Shown: positions 7,656 to 16,633, numbered from the stretch's first letter. The stretch is DNA of 40,099 nucleotides from an uncultured Prevotellaceae bacterium (GCA_902771785.1 CACXYH010000015.1:1-40099); one strand, 5' to 3'. Numbers and translations: made by a program. The notes: generated by a model not told the origin, from the letters alone.

Positions 7656-10021
7656 CTTAGCGTCAGAATGTTTCTGCCACCGACTCGCTCGTAGTTGATG
7701 CTATCCATAATCTGGCGGAAAAGATGGACGCCTAAACCGCCAATGGGCCGTTCTTCTGCCGATAGTTCGGTATCTACTTCCGAGGCGGCAGTCGGGTCGA
7801 AGGGTATGCCCTCGTCGCTGATGCTGAAACGCAGTCGTTCTGCGTTTGCCTGTGCCTCTACAATGATGTTGCCCTTGGTACCGGCCGGATAGGCATAGTT
7901 CATCGAGTTGACTACTGCCTCTTCTAAAGCGAGGTTCAGACTCGTGGTGAGTGATGGGTCTAAACCCAGTTCCTCGCAGAAACCGTCGATGAAGGCAGCC
8001 AACTCAGGCACTTGCTCAATGTCGTTTTGCAGGGTGATGCTCCGTTTTAAGTGACTCTCAAGTTGCTGTTTTGTATATTTGATGGCCAACATAGTCAGAT
8101 CGTCGCTTTGTTCTGCATTGCCTATAAATTCGTTTACAGCCTGTAGCATCGTGTCAATGAGGATGGCAGGGGGTTCTTTGCAATTGGCGGACTGCTTGAT
8201 GCGCTCTTCGCCAAACAAGCGGTGGCTGCAGTCTTCTGCCTCGGTAAGTCCGTCGGTATAGAGGAAGATGGTGGTGTCAGGGGAGATGGTGGTCTCTTGG
8301 CACTTGTATTTCCATCCCAGCTCGAGACCTATGGGAATATTAGCCTCTACGTCGAGCCATTCTTTCTCTTCTTCCTTGTCGCTGATGATGAGTGGTGCAT
8401 CGTGCCCTGCGTTGACATAGCGCAATCGTCCTGTGGGCAGGTCGAGAGACCCCATGAAGAAAGTTACGAACATGTTCGATTCGTTGTTTTCGGACATGGC
8501 ATCGTTGATGAGTGTGACGATGCGTTCGGGGTGTGACTCGTGCATGGAGATGTTGCGGAATTGGGCACGGGTGACAGCCATGACCAACGCTGCGGGGACT
8601 CCCTTCCCGCTGACGTCGCCTATGCAGAAGAAGAGTTTTTCGTCGCGTACGAAGAAGTCGTACAGGTCGCCGCCCACCTCCTTGGCGGGTCTCAACATGC
8701 CGAAGATGTCGATGTCGTTGCGATCAGGATAGGGTGGGAAGGTCTTGGGAATCATAGACATTTGTATCTCGCGGGCCGCGTTAAGCTCTCCTTCGATACG
8801 ACCCTTCTGCATGTTGACCTTCTGTGTCTCTTCTATCTGGTTGATAAGCGACTGTTGCATAGACTGGAAAGAGTCGTGCAGGCGGCGCATCTCGTCTTTC
8901 GACTTGATTTCGGGCAATGGGGCGTCGAACTTACCTTCGGCAATCTGGTCTGCCGAGTCGGCAAACTTCGTCAGTGGCTTAATGATTTTCTTGATGCGCA
9001 ACCATGAGACAAATGCGACAATAAGTTGTCCCAACACCAGAAGAACAAGTGCGAAAAGTCCTCCGATATTAGCAGGCTCAAGAAACTCACTGGAAGGAAT
9101 GATGGTACACATAGACCATCCCGTACGCTCTAACGGACCATAGAAACTCCATATTAACTTATCGCCATCATAGAAAAAGTTGTAATCCTTCTTTCCTGCC
9201 AACATATCGTAAGCCATTCTGTCATCTTCAGTTGATTTGGTCTTCAAACAATGACTGAGGAAAGTCTCGCCAAGTATCAGCTCTTTGTCAGGATGTACGA
9301 TATACTTTCCTTCTCGTCCGATGATGAAGCTATAAATGGGTTCCTCGGCCGTGTCGACAAGCTGTTCTGCATTGCTGATGCTGTCCGTTCTGTGTATCAT
9401 GTCGGTGAGCCAGTCCAACGAAATGTCGGCGGTGAGAACTGCGTAGAACTTCCCGTTACTGTCGGACAAGGGCAACGAGTAGGTGGTCATGAGCATATTG
9501 CCACCTCCCTCGTCAAAATAGGGCTCGCTCCAATATGGCTTACCCTGCTCTTTAGGTGTGTGATACCATTCCATGTCGTGGTATAGGTAGTCAGGGGTGC
9601 CCAGTTGCTTGGTCTTTATCTCGCCGTCGCTACGATAGGCGTATGGCGCAAACCAAGTTCCTTTCTTGGGGAAATAGTCAGGCTCGAAGGCGATAGCTGC
9701 TCCCACGATGTTGGGATTCAGCAGGAGGACTTGCTCTACTACCTGATAGAGCTCTTCTGGCTTGTCCAGTTTTTGGCTGACGTTAGGCGAAGTATTGTTG
9801 ATAGCCACCTCTATAGCCATAAAGAAGGCATTGGTCTGCTGGTTTGATTTCTCTATGGTGGTTTCGAAGAATAAGACGCCAAGGAACAAGAACAAAAACC
9901 ATGCGATTGCTGCTATGACGGCAGTTATTATAGTGAATACGAGAAAAACGGCAAGCATCACGTTACGGGTCAGTTTGCCGGCAATGGAACGCGAGGATTT
10001 GAACAGCTTGGGAAGCCTCAT
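7640..10021 (-). CDS. Membrane sensor: extracytoplasmic sensor domain, HAMP, SpoIIE-type PP2C phosphatase and RsbW-like ATPase
   Basis: This 793-residue inner-membrane protein has a long transmembrane helix at about 20-52, an extracytoplasmic Cache-like sensor region at about 56-315, a second helix at about 318-343, a HAMP-like linker, a PP2C/SpoIIE phosphatase domain (about 425-650) and a C-terminal GHKL ATPase (about 665-793). The phosphatase shows GGDLYD (450-455), GDVSGKG (468-474), YTDGLTE and SDDLTM. The ATPase shows an N-box (EEAVVNSMNYAYP, 700-712), DEGIPFDP and GGLGVHL (761-767). It therefore carries both the phosphatase and the anti-sigma-type kinase of a partner switch. The STAS protein at 3445-3747 is the obvious partner. 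It starts 21 bases after the epimerase stop, so it looks co-transcribed with mannan genes. Confidence 0.88.
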   Translation of the reverse strand: MRLPKLFKSSRSIAGKLTRNVMLAVFLVFTIITAVIAAIAWFLFLFLGVLFFETTIEKSNQQTNAFFMAIEVAINNTSPNVSQKLDKPEELYQVVEQVLLLNPNIVGAAIAFEPDYFPKKGTWFAPYAYRSDGEIKTKQLGTPDYLYHDMEWYHTPKEQGKPYWSEPYFDEGGGNMLMTTYSLPLSDSNGKFYAVLTADISLDWLTDMIHRTDSISNAEQLVDTAEEPIYSFIIGREGKYIVHPDKELILGETFLSHCLKTKSTEDDRMAYDMLAGKKDYNFFYDGDKLIWSFYGPLERTGWSMCTIIPSSEFLEPANIGGLFALVLLVLGQLIVAFVSWLRIKKIIKPLTKFADSADQIAEGKFDAPLPEIKSKDEMRRLHDSFQSMQQSLINQIEETQKVNMQKGRIEGELNAAREIQMSMIPKTFPPYPDRNDIDIFGMLRPAKEVGGDLYDFFVRDEKLFFCIGDVSGKGVPAALVMAVTRAQFRNISMHESHPERIVTLINDAMSENNESNMFVTFFMGSLDLPTGRLRYVNAGHDAPLIISDKEEEKEWLDVEANIPIGLELGWKYKCQETTISPDTTIFLYTDGLTEAEDCSHRLFGEERIKQSANCKEPPAILIDTMLQAVNEFIGNAEQSDDLTMLAIKYTKQQLESHLKRSITLQNDIEQVPELAAFIDGFCEELGLDPSLTTSLNLALEEAVVNSMNYAYPAGTKGNIIVEAQANAERLRFSISDEGIPFDPTAASEVDTELSAEERPIGGLGVHLFRQIMDSINYERVGGRNILTLRKKLK

Positions 10022-10042
10022 TGTATTGTCATTATTTTCTGT

Positions 10043-11425
10043 TTATCTTTGCACTTGACCGAATCGCTCGATGATTTCAAGACACATGCGGCTGTTGTGG
10101 TAAGGGCACTTCCAGAAGCCGGCATGGTCGTCGTCGAGGTTCAGCGAGCCGTCGGCACGGCGGCTCCAGTACCACTCGCCGTGCTCGTAGTCGATAAGGT
10201 TCTGCTTGATGTATTCCCATCCTCTGACGCCCCGTTGCAGGGCTTCCTCGTCGGCGAAGTGCTGATAGAGGTTCATCCAGCCCACCACGTTCTCGGCTTG
10301 TACCCACCAGTGCAGGTCGTCGTCGACGTGGCCCGTGTCCAGGTTGGCCTCGTGAATCATGGAGCCGTCAGGGCGCAAGCCTTTCTCTGAGGCTTTTGCC
10401 ACCTCGCGCACAATCGGTTCTACCTTGGCTAGCACCTGCTCGTCGCCCAGTACGAGCGCCGCTTCGTGCATGAGCCACGAGCATTCGATGTCGTGGCCGT
10501 AGCTTTCCAGATGTCCTGCGCCGCGTGTCCAGTCCATGTCGAAGAAGAGGTCGAGGTGGTGAGTAGTCGGATTCAGAATGCGGTCGGTGAAGATGCCGAT
10601 GAGGTTGCGCAGGGCAGCCTCCACGCGGTCGATGGTCTCCTGAGGCACTGCGATGCCGATGGGCAGCACGGCGCCGATGGCCGGCACATAGTCGCATGAC
10701 TCCTGTGCGCGCAACTCCTTCAGACAGCGGTAGAGGTTGGTGTAGGGCTCGATGATGTGGAGGTGGGTGTTCTGCGACTTGGGGTAGTTGGCGTCGAGCT
10801 CTGAGAGTCGCATGTCGGCTATCGGCTGCCAGTCGCGGCTGGTAGCCTCGATATAGCCATTATACTGATGGTCGAACGCGTGCTCCTCGATGCTGTCGAA
10901 GAGCTGCAGGGCATAGTCAAGTGCCTCGCGGTCGCCAGTAGCCCGTGCATATTCCGACAGGCCGTAGATGGCAAAGCCGATGGCGTAGAACTGCTTGCGC
11001 GTGTTCAGGGGCTGCCCTTTGCTGTCGAGGCTCCAGTAGACGCCGCCAAACTCCTCGTCGATGAAATGGTCGATGATGTAGTCCTTGGCACGAGTGGCAG
11101 CCGTTAGAAGTGAAGAGTGAAGAGTGAAGAGTGAAGAGTTTGCTTCCGCGTCATGTTCTGCGGAAGGTGGCGCGGTAGCAAATTTTTCACTATTCACTTT
11201 TCGTTTTTCCCTTAAAACCCGGTAGGCAGCCGAGAAGCTCCACAGGATGCGGGCGTTGAGAATGGCTCCCTTTTCGGCCTCAGGGTGCAGCTGCATGTGT
11301 CCGTCCATGCGTCCGTAGAAGCCGCCTTGCTCTCGGTCGGGCATCTGCTGGAGCCAGAAAGGCAGGATGTTGTTTTCCAGCACATCCTGCATTTCGGCTT
11401 TCATATTCTTGACGATTGCGTTCAT
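10043..11425 (-). CDS. Cellobiose/mannobiose 2-epimerase (AGE superfamily) with repeat-derived insertion
   Basis: This 460-residue cytosolic protein resembles cellobiose 2-epimerases, which in Bacteroides convert beta-1,4-mannobiose to mannosyl-glucose. The (alpha/alpha)6-barrel motifs are visible: NTHLHIIEPYTNLYR (219-233), SYGHDIECSWLMHEA (His311) and DDLHWWVQAENV (His372). The two last histidines match the catalytic pair of the family. Typical members are about 390-410 residues. Residues 71-108 are extra and are encoded by a non-coding-type repeat element inserted in frame, and about 20 further residues near 241-262 also look additional. The start overlaps the MFS stop by 4 bases (ATGA), showing translational coupling. 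Whether the enzyme is still active with the insertion is not known. Confidence 0.88.
   Translation of the reverse strand: MNAIVKNMKAEMQDVLENNILPFWLQQMPDREQGGFYGRMDGHMQLHPEAEKGAILNARILWSFSAAYRVLREKRKVNSEKFATAPPSAEHDAEANSSLFTLHSSLLTAATRAKDYIIDHFIDEEFGGVYWSLDSKGQPLNTRKQFYAIGFAIYGLSEYARATGDREALDYALQLFDSIEEHAFDHQYNGYIEATSRDWQPIADMRLSELDANYPKSQNTHLHIIEPYTNLYRCLKELRAQESCDYVPAIGAVLPIGIAVPQETIDRVEAALRNLIGIFTDRILNPTTHHLDLFFDMDWTRGAGHLESYGHDIECSWLMHEAALVLGDEQVLAKVEPIVREVAKASEKGLRPDGSMIHEANLDTGHVDDDLHWWVQAENVVGWMNLYQHFADEEALQRGVRGWEYIKQNLIDYEHGEWYWSRRADGSLNLDDDHAGFWKCPYHNSRMCLEIIERFGQVQR
11102..11215. repeat. Interspersed inverted-repeat element inside the epimerase gene
   Basis: Read on the plus strand, the segment starts with four GTGAAGA heptads, then TTTGCTTCCGC, a short centre, and then GCGGTAGCAAATTTTTCAC followed by TATTCACTTTTC. 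The two halves are imperfect reverse complements, so the element is roughly palindromic. The same GCGGTAGC core and GTGAAAA-type heptads occur in intergenic DNA at 15178-15318 and 20269-20309. It adds 38 codons to the epimerase without breaking the frame. Confidence 0.75.
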
Positions 11426-12765
11426 TTCTTAATCGGATAGACAATGGTGAGCAAGATGATGATCACGGCTATTACGGCAGGGAAGAGCGAGAAGAGGCTC
11501 CACACCATTGAGAGTACCGAGTCGGTGATGGAGGCTGGGTCGACGCTGGTGTTGCCCATGTCGTCGGTCAGCATGCGGGCGCCGGCCAGTCCTAAGAACA
11601 GCGCCACGAGCGAACCGCTGATGGCTGTGCCGAACTTCTGGGCCATGGTGCCGCTCGAGAAGATGAGACCCGTTGAGGAGGTGCCATTCTTCTCAGTGGC
11701 ATAGTCGGCCACGTCGGCATACATCGACCACAGCAGGGGCGAGTAGAGGCCGATGCCCACTGAGGTCAGGATGACCAGTGCCACCATCACCCAGATGTAG
11801 GCGGGGTCCATGGGCACGAAGAAGAAGCCCACGGAGAACACCAGACAGATGACGGCTGCCATCTGGAAGGCCTTGCGCTTGGAGCCCATCCACTCAGTGA
11901 ACTTGGGCGAAAGGCCGCCGAAAATCATGCAGGTCAGCTCGCCGAAGGTCATGAACACGGTGTAGTTGATGATGAGTCCGCTCACGGTGACGTCGCCCTT
12001 CAGGCAATACTCAAACAGATAGCCGGCCACGGCATAGCGGAAACCGTTGAAGAAGTTGGTGCAGATGCCGATGAGCGTCAGGATAATCCAGGGCTTGTTC
12101 TTGAACAGGTCGGCAAAGGGCTTGAACGAGAACTTCTCGGCGCGCACGGGCTTCAGGCGCTCCTTCGTGAGCAGTCCGCAGGCCAGCGTGCCCGCAGCTG
12201 CCAGGATGCCGAAGAAAGCTCCCAGCACGGCATACTGATGTTGCTCCGTGCCGCCCACGGCCTTCTGCAGATAGGGGAAGCTGAGCAGTGTGATGAAGCC
12301 CATGGCGTAGGCTCCCACCATGCGATAGCTCGAGAACTGGTTCTTCTCGTTGTCGTTGTCGGTCATCACGCCCAGCAGCGAGCCGTAGGGCACGTTGACG
12401 GCTGTGTAGACAGCCATCATGAGCAGATAGAGCGAATAGGCCCAGATGCGCTTGCCCACAGGACCGAAGTCGGGCGTGTAGAGCAGCAGCGCGAATATCA
12501 GTCCCAGGGGAATGGCTCCGAAGATGAGCCACGGGCGATAGGTGCCCCAGCGCGACTGCGTGCGGTCGGCCAGCGAACCCATGAGCGGATCGGTCACTAC
12601 GTCGAACATGCGGGCGATGAGCATCAGCGTGGCTGCATCGGCAAAGGTCAGGCCGAAGACGTTGGTGAAGAACAGGGGGAAGGCAATCGACATGATTTTC
12701 CATGTGATGCCGCCGGCGGCTGCGTCACCCAGCGCATAGCCGATTTTTTCTTTGAGTGTTGCCAT
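11422..12765 (-). CDS. Sugar:cation symporter, GPH family (MFS fold)
   Basis: This 447-residue protein has about 12 hydrophobic helices. The GPH signature is visible near the N-terminus: GYALGDAAAGG, FDVVTDPLMGSLADRTQSRWGTYRPW, read in two parts around residues 8-18 and 53-78. The family moves glycosides across the inner membrane. Its place between GH130 and the epimerase, with a 4-base overlap with the latter, points to import of mannobiose or short manno-oligosaccharides to the cytosolic enzymes. The exact substrate is inferred. Confidence 0.9.
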   Translation of the reverse strand: MATLKEKIGYALGDAAAGGITWKIMSIAFPLFFTNVFGLTFADAATLMLIARMFDVVTDPLMGSLADRTQSRWGTYRPWLIFGAIPLGLIFALLLYTPDFGPVGKRIWAYSLYLLMMAVYTAVNVPYGSLLGVMTDNDNEKNQFSSYRMVGAYAMGFITLLSFPYLQKAVGGTEQHQYAVLGAFFGILAAAGTLACGLLTKERLKPVRAEKFSFKPFADLFKNKPWIILTLIGICTNFFNGFRYAVAGYLFEYCLKGDVTVSGLIINYTVFMTFGELTCMIFGGLSPKFTEWMGSKRKAFQMAAVICLVFSVGFFFVPMDPAYIWVMVALVILTSVGIGLYSPLLWSMYADVADYATEKNGTSSTGLIFSSGTMAQKFGTAISGSLVALFLGLAGARMLTDDMGNTSVDPASITDSVLSMVWSLFSLFPAVIAVIIILLTIVYPIKK

Positions 12766-12785
12766 ATTCTTTCTTTTTTGTGATA

Positions 12786-12805
12786 GCGTTATAAAGAAAT
12801 AACGC
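12786..12805 (-). other. Small hairpin in the GH130-MFS gap
   Basis: GCGTTAT (12786-12792) and ATAACGC (12799-12805) form a perfect 7-bp stem with a 6-base loop in the 47-base gap between the GH130 stop and the MFS start. There is no U-run, so it is more likely a transcript stability or processing element than a terminator. Confidence 0.35.
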
Positions 12806-12812
12806 CAAAATG

Positions 12813-13976
12813 CTACTTCTTGTTGTTTTTTGCTATCAATTTCTTGATGGTTTCTACCGAGGCGGCCGTGTAGAGCCCGTCCTCAGGCGTGTTCAGGCAG
12901 TAGTCTATGAGCTTGTCGACGGTCGACGTGGCCACGTGCATGCGGGTGTCGGCCGAGGCATAGTAGATGAACACGCGGCCGTCAGGGTCGGCAATCCAGC
13001 CGTTGGCAAAGGCCACGTTCATCACATCGCCCAGGTATTCTGAGCCTTCAGGCACGAGGAAGTAGCCGCCAGGCTGGGCAATGACGCGCGTGGGGTCGTC
13101 GAGTGCGGTCATATACATATAGAGTACGTAGCGCAGGCCGTCGGCCGTGGCACGCACACCGTGGGCCAGGTGTAGCCATCCCTTCGGCGTCTTGATGGGG
13201 TGGGGGCCCTCGCCGTTCTTCACCTCAGTGATGGTGTGGTAGTGGCGGGCGTTGATGATTTTCTCTTCCTTGATTTCAGCATGGGTGATGTCGTCGACCA
13301 GCGCCCAGCCGATGCCGCCACCGCTGCCCGTGTCGATGAATCCGTCCTGCGGGCGGGTGTAGAAAGCATACTTGCCATCGACGAACTCAGGGTGCAGCAC
13401 CACGTTGCGCTGCTGGCTCTTGGTCTTCAGGTCGGGCAGGCGCTCCCAGTTGATGAGGTCCTTGGTGCGGGCGATGCCTGCCGTAGCCGTAGCGGCCGAG
13501 AGGTTGCCGGGCTGCGAGTCGTCGTGGCGCTCGGCGCAGAACACGCCGTAGATCCAGCCGTCCTCATGCTGCGTGATGCGCATGTCGTAGACGTTGGTGG
13601 CAGGAACGACGTCGTCGGGCATGGTGATGGGCTCTGGCCAGAAGCGGAAGTTGTCGATGCCGTTGGGGCTTTCGGCCACGGCGAAGTAGCTCTTGCGGTC
13701 GGCACCCTCTACGCGTACCACCAGACAGTACTTGCCCTTCCACTTCAGGGCGCCGCTGTTCAGCGTGGCGTTGCACATGATGCGCTGCATGAGGTAGGGG
13801 TTGTCCTGCTCGCAGAAGTCGTACTTCCACTCCAGGGGCACGTGCTCGGCAGTGATGATGGGATACTTATATTTCTCGTAGATGCCGTTTCCCCACTCCA
13901 GTGGTTCGTTCTTACGGCTCAGCAGCTCCTCGTGATGGGCGCGCAGGGCTGCCACTTTCTTCTCAAATTCAGTCAT
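12813..13976 (-). CDS. 4-O-beta-D-mannosyl-D-glucose phosphorylase, GH130
   Basis: This 387-residue cytosolic protein has no signal peptide. It has the five-bladed propeller sequence features of GH130, with NPYLMQRIMCNATLNSG, VEGADRKSYFAVAESPNGID and NVYDMRIT, where Asp131 corresponds to the general acid of the characterised B. fragilis enzyme (about 390 residues). It cleaves mannosyl-glucose with phosphate to mannose-1-phosphate and glucose. The adjacent MFS transporter and 2-epimerase complete the known Bacteroidota beta-mannan pathway. GH130 also includes mannobiose and mannosyl-GlcNAc phosphorylases, but the epimerase neighbour favours subfamily 1. Confidence 0.93.
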   Translation of the reverse strand: MTEFEKKVAALRAHHEELLSRKNEPLEWGNGIYEKYKYPIITAEHVPLEWKYDFCEQDNPYLMQRIMCNATLNSGALKWKGKYCLVVRVEGADRKSYFAVAESPNGIDNFRFWPEPITMPDDVVPATNVYDMRITQHEDGWIYGVFCAERHDDSQPGNLSAATATAGIARTKDLINWERLPDLKTKSQQRNVVLHPEFVDGKYAFYTRPQDGFIDTGSGGGIGWALVDDITHAEIKEEKIINARHYHTITEVKNGEGPHPIKTPKGWLHLAHGVRATADGLRYVLYMYMTALDDPTRVIAQPGGYFLVPEGSEYLGDVMNVAFANGWIADPDGRVFIYYASADTRMHVATSTVDKLIDYCLNTPEDGLYTAASVETIKKLIAKNNKK

Positions 13977-14032
13977 TTTTTCTTCTTCGTTTTGTGATTA
14001 AATGGACGACTTAGACAACAATCTTGCTGCCA

Positions 14033-15157
14033 TTATTTGATGTCCTCCAGGAACAATGTTTTCTCTGCGTTGTAGAACTCCACAAAGTAGGGAGCGTCGG
14101 GCTTCGAGGGTGCCGGGCCGAACCACTCGGTCTTGTAGTTGCGCCAGGTGAGCAGATAGCTGATGGGGAACTCCTCGACGGCAGGCAGCAGTGTGGTAGA
14201 CCACCAGTCGGGCTGTGTCATGTTCTTCATGCCTGTCTCGGTGAGTGCCGGTATGAGCTTGTGGTCCTTGGCCACCTGGCAGAGCACCGCCAGGTTCTGC
14301 TTCGTGCGGGCGATGAAAGCGTCTTTCTCCTCTGGTGTCCATTGATAGCCGTCGAGGCCTAACATCTGCACGCGGTCGTCGCCAGGATAGCGGTCCAGCA
14401 GCCGCTCGGCCGTCAGGTTGTCCTGACATCCGGGTGAGTAACTCCACACCAGGTTGTCGTAGCCGTCGGCGGTGAGCTTGTCCTGCAGCATGTTCCACAG
14501 CGCCTTGTATTCATCGACGCTGCAGAGCTTCTCGCCCCACCAGAACCAGGAACCTGAGTTCTCATGCCAGGGACGGAAGATGACGGGAATCTTCTTACCC
14601 TCATCGTCGACGAGCGTGGCCAGGAAGTCGCTCACACGCTGCATCCACACTTCAAACTTCTCATGATACTCGCCTCCAGGCAGTATCTTCTTCACCACAG
14701 CCGTATCGCTGACGTCCCAGGCCGTTCCCTCAGGGAATTTCTGTCCGGCCCAGCCACCACCCTCGATGGTGGTCACAGGATTGCGCGGATGCCACGAGAG
14801 CGTGACGATGCCCCCACGGCGATAGTGGTTCTTCACTTCCTGCGTCATGCGGGTGAAGGGCACGCTGTCCAGGTTCTTGGCGTCGGCCATCTCGATGCCG
14901 CCCAGGTCGAAGCCCATGATGGCGGGATAGTCGCCGCAGGTGTTCTTCACGTCGCTCGAATCTTGGTCATACTCCCATGTCAGACCGTACATCGGGTCGT
15001 CCTGATGTCCGTACATGATGCCTTGATGGCGCAGCGTGTCGAGTCGCTCCAGCAGTTGCTGGGCCTGTGTCTTCTCTACCATGGCAGCCTTCTGTCCGCC
15101 ACATGCCGTCAGCACCAGTGCTGCCAGCGAAACAGTCATTGATAAGCACTTATTCAT
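14033..15157 (-). CDS. GH26 beta-mannanase, lipoprotein
   Basis: This 374-residue enzyme begins with a lipoprotein signal ending VLTAC (Cys19). The GH26 barrel follows: YGHQDDP near residue 49, LSWHPRNP near 120, acid/base Glu199 in FRPWHENSGSWFWWG and nucleophile Glu307 in ALTETG. The family hydrolyses beta-1,4-mannan. In mannan systems one GH26 commonly acts in the periplasm, releasing mannobiose. After the lipid cysteine the sequence is GGQKAAM with no acidic run, which fits periplasmic facing. GH130 follows after 56 bases. The upstream gap of 157 bases to the esterase gene is filled with repeats. Confidence 0.92.
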   Translation of the reverse strand: MNKCLSMTVSLAALVLTACGGQKAAMVEKTQAQQLLERLDTLRHQGIMYGHQDDPMYGLTWEYDQDSSDVKNTCGDYPAIMGFDLGGIEMADAKNLDSVPFTRMTQEVKNHYRRGGIVTLSWHPRNPVTTIEGGGWAGQKFPEGTAWDVSDTAVVKKILPGGEYHEKFEVWMQRVSDFLATLVDDEGKKIPVIFRPWHENSGSWFWWGEKLCSVDEYKALWNMLQDKLTADGYDNLVWSYSPGCQDNLTAERLLDRYPGDDRVQMLGLDGYQWTPEEKDAFIARTKQNLAVLCQVAKDHKLIPALTETGMKNMTQPDWWSTTLLPAVEEFPISYLLTWRNYKTEWFGPAPSKPDAPYFVEFYNAEKTLFLEDIK

Positions 15158-15177
15158 AATCCTATAACGTTTTATTT

Positions 15178-15318
15178 TTCACTTAAACAGCGGTAGCCGC
15201 TCGAACTTGTTCGCTTTCACAAAGCGTAGCGACTGAAAGAAATTTTTCACTATTCACTATTCACTTTTCCCTTAATCAGCGGTAGCAAATTTTTCACTTT
15301 TCACTCTTCACTTTTCAC
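15178..15318. repeat. Repeat-filled gap between esterase and GH26 genes
   Basis: Two copies of the GCGGTAGC core (15190-15197 and 15279-15286) lie among TTCACTW-type heptads (for example near 15244-15268 and 15291-15316). Palindromes AGCGG-TAG-CCGCT and CGCTTT-CAC-AAAGCG lie near 15189-15226. The esterase stop codon (15315-15317) falls within the terminal heptads. No promoter consensus for GH26 was found here. Confidence 0.7.
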
Positions 15319-16598
15319 TTAAACAATTCCTTCAGCAGCCAAGCCTCCCACTCGTCCCACTGCTCCTGGAACCAGAAGTGCCAGGTGGCCTGATAGGGCG
15401 AAATCTCCTTCGGCCCCGTCACCGTGTTGTAGGTAGCCCAGGCCGTCGTTGGCGGCACCACGTCGTCGCAGTAGCCAAACGAGAACCAGCCACGCTGCTG
15501 GTCGGTAATCAGCCGGGCGAAGTTCACGCCGTCGTAGTAGCGCGAAGCCTCAATCTGCTTCTCCTGTCCCTTACCTTTATTATAATAGAAGTAGTGAGGC
15601 CAGCCGCAGGCCTTGCCCTGCAGCGAGTTGGTGTGGTCGCAGAGGGCAGCATGCACGGGGGCATAGCAGGTGACGCGGCGGTCGAGGCCGGCCGTGGCCA
15701 GCGAGAGGAATCCGCCCTGCGAACTGCCCGTGACGCCCAGCTGCTTGCCGTTCCAGGGCGTGAACTGCTCGATGTAGTCGATGGCGCGAATGCAGCCCAG
15801 CACCACGCGCTTATAGTAGCTCTGGTCGCGATCGTCCATGCCGTAGTTCCAGTAGCCGTTCAGCGCGCCGTTGGCCAGGTCGTCGTATACCTTCTGCTCC
15901 ATCGTTACAGGAATGCCATGGATGCCTATCTCGAGCGTGATGACGCCCTGCGAAGCCGTCCAGACGTCGCCCCCATAAGGTCTGACGCCCGCCCCTGGCA
16001 CACGCAGCAGGGCAGGGTAGCGGCCCTCCTTCGCGGGCACGCATAATATAGCATAGGTACGCGAGTTCCAGCGAACGTTCTGGAACGACACCTCATAGAC
16101 GTTCACGTCCTTGGTACAACGTTCAGGCAGCAGCCGCTTCGTAGGTTCGAGCGACGTGTAGCGGGCCTCCTTGATGGCATTCTCCCAGAACGTCTTGAAG
16201 TCGGCCGGCATCACCGTCGAGGGCTTCAGCTGCTCAGGCGAGAAGGCGGCTGCACAGGCACCCTTATAGTCTTTGCCGTCGACATGAGCCGTCACGTCGA
16301 CGCGATAGAAGCCCGGCTGTGCCATCTTGCCCGTCAGCTTCAGCGTGCCGTCCTTCAGGGTGACGGTCTTCTTCACGTCCTGATACATCTCAGGTCCGGC
16401 CTGATAGTCAATCTGCACATTGTCGACGAGCGTGCCAGAGCGGCGCACTTCGACCGTAAACTTGGCCGTTTCGCCCACCTTGTAGTTCCAGTCCTGATGG
16501 TCGGGCTCAACGGTTACAACGATGCTGTTGCCTTTGATCTGCGCCTGAACAGGCAGCAGGGCGAGCACAGCCAGCAAAAGAAAAGCCAGTTTTTTCAT
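15315..16598 (-). CDS. Acetyl esterase, CE7 (acetyl xylan esterase/cephalosporin deacetylase type), secreted
   Basis: The ATG at 16598 gives 427 residues starting MKKLAFLLLAVLALLPVQAQ, a signal peptide, so it is probably periplasmic. An upstream TTG three codons earlier is less likely. An N-terminal beta-sandwich (about 20-120) precedes an alpha/beta-hydrolase domain. Ser293 in GSSQGG is the nucleophile, Asp378 in GYCDDVVPP and His407 in ATWHFW fit the catalytic triad of CE7. The family removes acetyl groups from xylan and similar sugars. Here acetylated glucomannan or its oligosaccharides are the likely target. It is the first gene of the minus-strand series and faces the divergent control region. 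Confidence 0.85.
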   Translation of the reverse strand: MKKLAFLLLAVLALLPVQAQIKGNSIVVTVEPDHQDWNYKVGETAKFTVEVRRSGTLVDNVQIDYQAGPEMYQDVKKTVTLKDGTLKLTGKMAQPGFYRVDVTAHVDGKDYKGACAAAFSPEQLKPSTVMPADFKTFWENAIKEARYTSLEPTKRLLPERCTKDVNVYEVSFQNVRWNSRTYAILCVPAKEGRYPALLRVPGAGVRPYGGDVWTASQGVITLEIGIHGIPVTMEQKVYDDLANGALNGYWNYGMDDRDQSYYKRVVLGCIRAIDYIEQFTPWNGKQLGVTGSSQGGFLSLATAGLDRRVTCYAPVHAALCDHTNSLQGKACGWPHYFYYNKGKGQEKQIEASRYYDGVNFARLITDQQRGWFSFGYCDDVVPPTTAWATYNTVTGPKEISPYQATWHFWFQEQWDEWEAWLLKELFK

Positions 16599-16633
16599 TC
16601 TTTCCAATAGAGTTTTTAGTTACTTCGACGCTG

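Noticed and set aside
3445-10021. Whole block as a recently inserted mobile element
   Set aside because: No integrase, transposase, flanking direct repeats or tRNA site is visible, and gene spacing is continuous with the neighbours.
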